NCBI GenBank assembly: GCA_024449915.1 | Contig: JAMZAV010000777.1 | Location: forward strand, 699,783-763,782 | Length of the DNA: 64,000 bases | Direction: 5' to 3' | Origin: Sweltsa coloradensis | Lineage: Eukaryota > Arthropoda > Insecta > Plecoptera > Chloroperlidae | Shown: positions 63,501 through 64,000 of the stretch, piece after piece | Position numbering within the stretch: position 1 is the first letter of the stretch | How the letters are laid out: each line of letters opens with the position of its first letter | Notes under the pieces: generated by a model | Databases searched by the model: none | What the model saw: the letters and a program-made list of their open reading frames with translations, nothing else | Told to the model about the DNA's origin: nothing | Position numbers and translations under genes: made by a program

Positions 63501-63813
63501 AGATAGGAGCTATTAACATCAAAAAATTCGAAATAATTTTGTGTATCCATAGACACAAAAATCTCATTTTTGCAGAAAATGGCAGATAGAAGGTATTGGT
63601 TCTTCACCATCGATATGCAAGTGTGTGCATATATGTAAGTTTGGAGGTACAACTAATAGTTTCACTAGATATCGTACCTCGGGGATGTAATCATCAACAG
63701 ATTTCCACGCCTTATCCAGCCAATTAGAATGCTTTGAGATGACATTGGTCACGTCACTCGTAGTCATTAAACCTTCCGTAATTAAGGCATTAGCATACAT
63801 GTCTGGAACAGTT
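30422..63813 (-). CDS. DHTKD1: DHTKD1 (2-oxoadipate dehydrogenase E1), C-terminal part: exons 63813-63678, 44665-44533, 42320-42200, 41950-41811, 40648-40492, 38952-38750, 37237-37117, 35716-35528, 33789-33704, 30529-30422
   Basis: Ten exons encode about 464 residues matching the C-terminal half of DHTKD1. This is the thiamine-diphosphate-dependent E1 of the mitochondrial 2-oxoadipate dehydrogenase complex in lysine and tryptophan breakdown. Seen in order: the linker after the E1 domain ([10 protein letters not shown]), the pyrimidine-binding transketolase domain ([47 protein letters not shown] with the conserved Glu, [13 protein letters not shown]), and the C-terminal domain ([39 protein letters not shown]). 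The N-terminal half, with the mitochondrial signal and diphosphate-binding region, lies right of the window. The sequence favours DHTKD1 over OGDH through '[17 protein letters not shown]'. One junction (44533/42320) is off by one base. A complete BEN-domain gene is nested in the first intron. Confidence 0.97.
31693..33334. mobile_element. pogo/Tigger-like non-autonomous element
   Basis: The ends CAGTAAGACCTCGTTCATCC and (inverted) GAGGTCTTACTG are flanked by TA. The start is close to the well-known pogo/Tigger terminus. Subterminal ATCCGAG repeats occur at both ends. It holds a (GA)n run at 31980-32022 and a foldback insertion; no transposase frame is recognisable. Confidence 0.75.
32171..32836. 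mobile_element. Foldback element nested in the pogo-like element
   Basis: Arms of about 330 bp, starting ACTATAGTGCGTTTACTC, with a centre near 32505 (CTTAAAAACCGTAAAT and its complement close to the centre). Arms are nearly identical, so the insertion or its repair is fairly recent. Confidence 0.8.
33704..33789 (-). CDS. DHTKD1: DHTKD1 exon i
   Basis: Acceptor TTAATTTTCAG, then [20 protein letters not shown]. The WSQEEPxNMGAW motif is typical of E1 C-termini. Donor GTAAGC. Confidence 0.95.
33860..35520. other. DHTKD1 intron, no element defined
   Basis: AT-rich with a purine-rich stretch at about 34230-34560. No coding exon or clear terminal repeats seen. Confidence 0.4.
35528..35716 (-). 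CDS. DHTKD1: DHTKD1 exon h
   Basis: Acceptor ATTCCTTACAG, then [20 protein letters not shown] and [19 protein letters not shown]. Donor GTATGT. Matches the C-terminal domain of E1. Confidence 0.95.
35865..36573. mobile_element. hAT-type MITE, second copy of the 12787-13591 family
   Basis: Termini CAGGTTGCCGTTTTACGG and (inverted) GGTGGCAACCCTG. Flanks GATAGTTA and AGATAGTA are an imperfect duplication. It shares the AACGGAT-rich start and the AGGATTT-rich end with the other copy. It contains an A run at about 35950-35975. Confidence 0.75.
37117..37237 (-). CDS. DHTKD1: DHTKD1 exon g
   Basis: Acceptor ATGTTGCAG, then [20 protein letters not shown] and TTFAPVI. Donor GTAATT. This is the start of the C-terminal domain. 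Confidence 0.95.
37828..38283. mobile_element. hAT-type MITE in DHTKD1 intron
   Basis: Termini CAGTGGCGGAACT ... AGTTCCGCCACTG with perfect ATTAATTG duplications (37820-37827, 38284-38291). GGGGCCCC-type tracts lie inside. Non-coding; lies between exons f and g. Confidence 0.9.
38750..38952 (-). CDS. DHTKD1: DHTKD1 exon f
   Basis: Acceptor TGCGTTCAG, then [20 protein letters not shown] and [15 protein letters not shown] ... [15 protein letters not shown]. Donor GTAGGC. Phases close with both neighbours. Confidence 0.96.
39480..39850. repeat. CCTGG/ATTCCCTGA-rich inverted-repeat segment
   Basis: CAGGGTGTCTACAAATTTTCC at 39486 and its mirror TCTTGTAGACACCCTG ending near 39842 form terminal inverted repeats, with TTCCCTGACTTTCCAGG motifs inside. 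This is probably another short hAT-type MITE. Confidence 0.6.
40115..40379. mobile_element. Short GATGAGCG-family element, copy 4
   Basis: Runs from TAGGCCGCTTCGTGAACGCT and ATGGATGAGC to CTTCGCTACGCTCATCCAAT. Internal body differs from the longer copies; it lies 113 bp from DHTKD1 exon e. Confidence 0.55.
40492..40648 (-). CDS. DHTKD1: DHTKD1 exon e
   Basis: Acceptor GGAATTTTCCAG, then [19 protein letters not shown] and [17 protein letters not shown]. This is the most conserved block of the family and holds the glutamate that activates thiamine diphosphate. Donor GTAATA. Confidence 0.96.
41811..41950 (-). CDS. DHTKD1: DHTKD1 exon d
   Basis: Acceptor TTGTTACAG, then [20 protein letters not shown] and [17 protein letters not shown]. 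The [10 protein letters not shown] motif belongs to the pyrimidine-binding domain of 2-oxoacid dehydrogenase E1. Donor GTGCCT. Confidence 0.95.
42200..42320 (-). CDS. DHTKD1: DHTKD1 exon c
   Basis: The acceptor TTTCTTGTAG is followed by [15 protein letters not shown] and [17 protein letters not shown]. Donor GTAGCC. The in-frame TAG of the acceptor and a stop in the alternative frame fix phase 0 for the start. Confidence 0.94.
42671..43502. mobile_element. Foldback element with about 350-bp arms
   Basis: Outer ends AGGGAACCTAAGTAGCGAGC ... GCTCGCTACTTAGGTTCCCT. The arms mirror each other through TGCATGGAGACGCGTTCTC and CATGGCATTCAACAATGCGCC to a short spacer near 43090. No coding frame and no clear target duplication. 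Confidence 0.8.
43585..44350. mobile_element. GATGAGCG/AAACGC-family element, copy 5 (longest)
   Basis: Starts TTGGATGAGCGTAGCGAGCG and ends CGCTCATCCAACAACGCGGC then GGGACTTAAGCGTTTTCCTA. Contains three or four diverged repeats around TTATTTCTCATGAAAAT and ACACCTACATGCTTTATCC. Confidence 0.75.
44533..44665 (-). CDS. DHTKD1: DHTKD1 exon b
   Basis: The acceptor TTGTACTTCAG precedes [20 protein letters not shown] and then [10 protein letters not shown]...KSVSFPRRL. The only good donor, GTAAGT at 44532, leaves one extra C after the Leu codon. The next exon is open only if it starts in phase 0. Confidence 0.92.
44740..46060. repeat. Low-complexity element family with CCCTTACAAAAATTTTA ends
   Basis: Two starts, at about 44740 and 45700, read CCCTTACAAAAATTTTA. 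They are followed by many variants of CATCGCGAAAAGGTAGTCAAA. Related sequence in the other orientation is at 60340-60690 and 62695-63003. Sequence between about 45120 and 45700 is unrelated AT-rich DNA. Confidence 0.55.
46070..46205. repeat. Small foldback
   Basis: GGTGCTTGGTCTTTAATAAA then ATATAGGTACAA is mirrored by TCGCACCTATATTTTATTCA then AGACCAAGCC, with AACTAGTT near the centre. Confidence 0.6.
46294..46925. repeat. Direct duplication of about 230-260 bp
   Basis: The segment starting near 46294 and the one near 46662 share CACATCGGCTCTTGGTTTAT, TATGAAGTCTTAAA, TCATTTGTC and ATATGCACATTGAATCCGCG in the same order and orientation. Confidence 0.75.
47604..47815. repeat. Small foldback downstream of the BEN gene
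   Basis: Inverted arms around TTTGTACAGTTCTGAAAATT and AATGTCT...GTGTTTCAGGG with outer TTTTACGAC. It ends about 50 bp past the BEN-gene stop codon and may lie in its 3' UTR. Confidence 0.65.
47863..48251 (-). CDS. BEN gene, last exon (BEN domain end and tail)
   Basis: Acceptor CTCTGTTTTAG, then [20 protein letters not shown] and [19 protein letters not shown]. The tail has repeated QLDST/QSAS motifs and an acidic end ([10 protein letters not shown]). Stop TAA at 47865-47863. Confidence 0.87.
47863..53633 (-). CDS. BEN domain-containing protein with coiled coil, complete: exons 53633-53609, 53060-52800, 51490-51053, 50760-50621, 49162-48964, 48251-47863
   Basis: Six exons join to 483 codons plus stop; every phase closes. 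Residues 1-95 are basic ([20 protein letters not shown]). Residues 96-195 are polar, with a Gln/Ser stretch ([10 protein letters not shown]). Residues about 196-231 form a heptad coiled coil ([20 protein letters not shown]). The BEN domain spans about 297-395 ([51 protein letters not shown]), followed by a Ser/Thr-rich acidic tail. BEN domains bind DNA or act in transcription repression and chromatin; coiled coil plus one BEN resembles BEND5/BEND6 and fly Insensitive. A nuclear role is inferred. The start ATG at 53633 is preceded by an in-frame TAA-containing leader. The gene lies wholly within a DHTKD1 intron, on the same strand. Confidence 0.88.
48319..48918. mobile_element. Inverted-repeat MITE inside the BEN gene
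   Basis: Termini TAGAGCTGGACCGATTC ... GAATCGGTCCAGCTCTA, 17 bp perfect. It sits in the intron between BEN exons 5 and 6, with TATTATAT/TATAATAT flanks as an imperfect 8-bp duplication. hAT-like. Confidence 0.8.
48964..49162 (-). CDS. BEN gene, exon 5 (BEN domain, first part)
   Basis: Acceptor AATACCTACAG, then [20 protein letters not shown] and [20 protein letters not shown]. Donor GTAAGT. The run of helices with [11 protein letters not shown] is the recognisable BEN signature. Confidence 0.88.
49282..49655. mobile_element. Multi-palindrome foldback in the BEN gene intron
   Basis: Outer arms AGGCCATTTCATGAATCACC ... TGATTCTTGAAATGGCCT. Inside lie two further inverted pairs: GATCAGGTGTGTG/CACACACCTGATC and CGCTCCACGCTAAGAAAGCA/TGCTTTCTTAGCGTGGAGCG. 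Confidence 0.75.
49735..50500. mobile_element. Probable hAT-type MITE relic
   Basis: TTCGGCTCGGTTGGATGCGA and GGAACCGACTTCGGTCCGG resemble the left part of the 5289-5952 family. ATCCGAAACCGAACCGAAAT near 50480 would be its other end. Termini are not clean. Confidence 0.45.
50621..50760 (-). CDS. BEN gene, exon 4
   Basis: Acceptor TATGTTTTAG, then [20 protein letters not shown] and a Ser/Thr-rich linker to ESATW. Donor GTAAGC. Confidence 0.83.
51053..51490 (-). CDS. BEN gene, exon 3 (coiled coil)
   Basis: Acceptor GTTTTTTCAG, then [20 protein letters not shown]; Gln/Ser-rich and Pro-rich middle; coiled coil near the end. Donor GTGAGT. Confidence 0.85.
52491..52762. mobile_element. MITE cluster with GATTCTGTAAAA ends
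   Basis: GATTCTGTAAAATAGTCGCTA occurs at 52492 and 52563, and TTTTACAGAATCAG inverted at about 52676 and 52747. The interior is built from ATAGCGAT/TATCGTTATC motifs. Two overlapping or nested copies; it ends 38 bp from BEN exon 2. Confidence 0.65.
52800..53060 (-). CDS. BEN gene, exon 2
   Basis: Acceptor TTTTTTGCAG, then [20 protein letters not shown]; donor GTAAGAAG. Lys/Arg-rich, possible nuclear localisation or DNA contact. Confidence 0.85.
53609..53633 (-). CDS. BEN gene, coding exon 1 (25 bases)
   Basis: ATG GGT TTG ... encodes MGLPLRFG plus one base, with donor GTAAGTAA. An earlier ATG upstream (ATGTCTACATTTCGG) ends at the TAA that touches this start. It would be a short upstream ORF. 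Confidence 0.75.
54276..54460 (+). pseudogene. Possible first ORF of the CACTA-like element
   Basis: A short Lys-rich frame ([20 protein letters not shown]) ends at a stop near 54460. Its place upstream of the transposase relic suggests a first exon, but no good donor was found at its end. It could be unrelated. Confidence 0.3.
54565..55160. repeat. Tandem duplication of about 300 bp with C runs
   Basis: The two units start near 54565 and 54876. They share TTTTTGTCCGGGAACGAGGT, CCCTATCCCTATTGCCTGTC, ATTCAAAGG and CTCAATCTCTCAG, and each ends in a C run. AGGCCTAGG palindromes are very dense here. Confidence 0.8.
55295..57883 (+). pseudogene. CACTA/EnSpm-like (Tnp2-type) transposase, disabled
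   Basis: Consecutive open segments in changing frames match the order of animal Tnp2-like transposases. They are an acidic N-terminus with a repeated [11 protein letters not shown] motif, a zinc-binding FHSFCSDC ... CPKC segment, an RNase-H-like core with MWYTDG, the [17 protein letters not shown] motif, and a C-terminal part with [25 protein letters not shown] and [10 protein letters not shown]. Breaks seen: a frame change near 55560, a second near 55800, a stop after 56203, a stop at about 56470 with frame change, a stop at about 56813, a stop at about 57153 with frame change, and a stop near 57281. It cannot make a full product. Element ends were not found. Confidence 0.82.
58484..59114. 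mobile_element. hAT-like MITE
   Basis: Termini CAGTGGCGTAACTC ... GAGTTACGCCACTG (14 bp perfect), GGGCCC tracts just inside each end. Flanks TGTGTACC and TGAGTTGT do not match, so the target duplication is lost or the element is a chimera. Confidence 0.7.
59115..60339. other. DHTKD1 intron, AT-rich
   Basis: No gene or clear element. Contains a short ATT microsatellite at 59862-59882 and repeated TGATTTAAAT/AAAAATCAA motifs at 60120-60330. Confidence 0.4.
60340..60690. repeat. Low-complexity element, CCCTTACAAA family, copy 3
   Basis: Tandem variants of GACTATGTTTCTGCGAC and TTTTGACTACTAT. It ends GACTACTAAAATGTTTGTAA then GGGAG, the inverse of the start at 45700. Confidence 0.55.
60691..62694. 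other. DHTKD1 intron, unresolved sequence
   Basis: No coding exon supported. A hAT-MITE-like end (GAGTTCGAAAAATGGAACGT then TCGCACACCCCT) lies at about 61700-61752, resembling the right end of the 1020-1370 family. Confidence 0.4.
62695..63003. repeat. Low-complexity element, CCCTTACAAA family, copy 4
   Basis: Variants of GTTTTCGCGATG and AAAGGTCGCAGGAACATC; ends GCGACTAAAATTTTTGTAAG then GGA. Confidence 0.55.
63338..63616. repeat. 36-bp perfect inverted repeat next to DHTKD1 exon a
   Basis: ATATCGATGGTGAAGAACCA then ATACCTTCTATCTGCC at 63338-63373 is exactly inverted at 63581-63616. The right arm ends 61 bp from the exon a boundary (63678). Probably a small foldback transposon. Confidence 0.8.
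63678..63813 (-). CDS. DHTKD1: DHTKD1 exon a
   Basis: The acceptor ...GGTTTGACAG precedes the exon; after one base completing a codon it reads [16 protein letters not shown]... to DDYIPE. The donor GTACGA is at 63677. The next exon is 19 kb away. Confidence 0.93.
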
Positions 63814-64000
63814 CTGTCAAACCAATTCTTCATATTAACACAGGAAACAAAATAATACGTAGACAACAAGTAATGTTCGTTTCATATCAGCAGAACACTA
63901 ACTTTAATTAAATATACCCTAATTTGTACCACCACTACCACCACCACCAGGCAGTTATTTTAGTTCAGCCTTTATCAACTGAAAGAAAACTGTTATATTA

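Overview
This is a eukaryotic nuclear window, AT-rich and intron-rich. It most likely comes from a marine invertebrate deuterostome (echinoderm or hemichordate grade). That placement is inference: two conserved animal genes are present, introns are long, and short palindromes such as TAGGCCTA and TACCGGTA recur. I could not identify the species.

Three host genes can be modelled exon by exon. (1) The 3' half of FBXO11, the SCF ubiquitin-ligase substrate receptor, lies on the + strand in five exons from 701 to the stop at 16001. It carries beta-helix repeats and the UBR zinc finger. Two of its four introns use GC-AG splice sites. (2) The C-terminal half of DHTKD1, the 2-oxoadipate dehydrogenase E1 subunit, lies on the - strand in ten exons from 63813 down to a stop at 30422. 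It is convergent with FBXO11. One exon junction shows a one-base frame discrepancy. (3) A complete six-exon BEN-domain/coiled-coil gene of 483 codons (53633 down to 47863, - strand) sits inside the 19-kb first DHTKD1 intron seen here, on the same strand. Its codon phases close at every junction.

Most of the rest is mobile-element debris, often nested. At least eight hAT-type insertions keep recognisable terminal inverted repeats, and most keep 8-bp target-site duplications. Two of them stand side by side and share three copies of one 8-mer. Others enclose a pogo-like element, palindromic foldback elements and a recurring family ending in GGATGAGCG / AAACGC motifs. A disabled CACTA/EnSpm-like transposase gene (about 55.3-57.9 kb, + strand) lies just upstream of the BEN gene and in the opposite orientation.

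Layout: 0.7-16 kb FBXO11 with hAT-filled introns; 16-30.4 kb intergenic, with foldbacks and repeat families; 30.4-44.7 kb DHTKD1 exons 2-10 of those seen; 44.7-63.7 kb one large DHTKD1 intron holding the BEN gene, the CACTA relic and several repeat families; 63.7-64 kb the first DHTKD1 exon in the window. No bacterial-type operon, CRISPR array or rRNA was seen.
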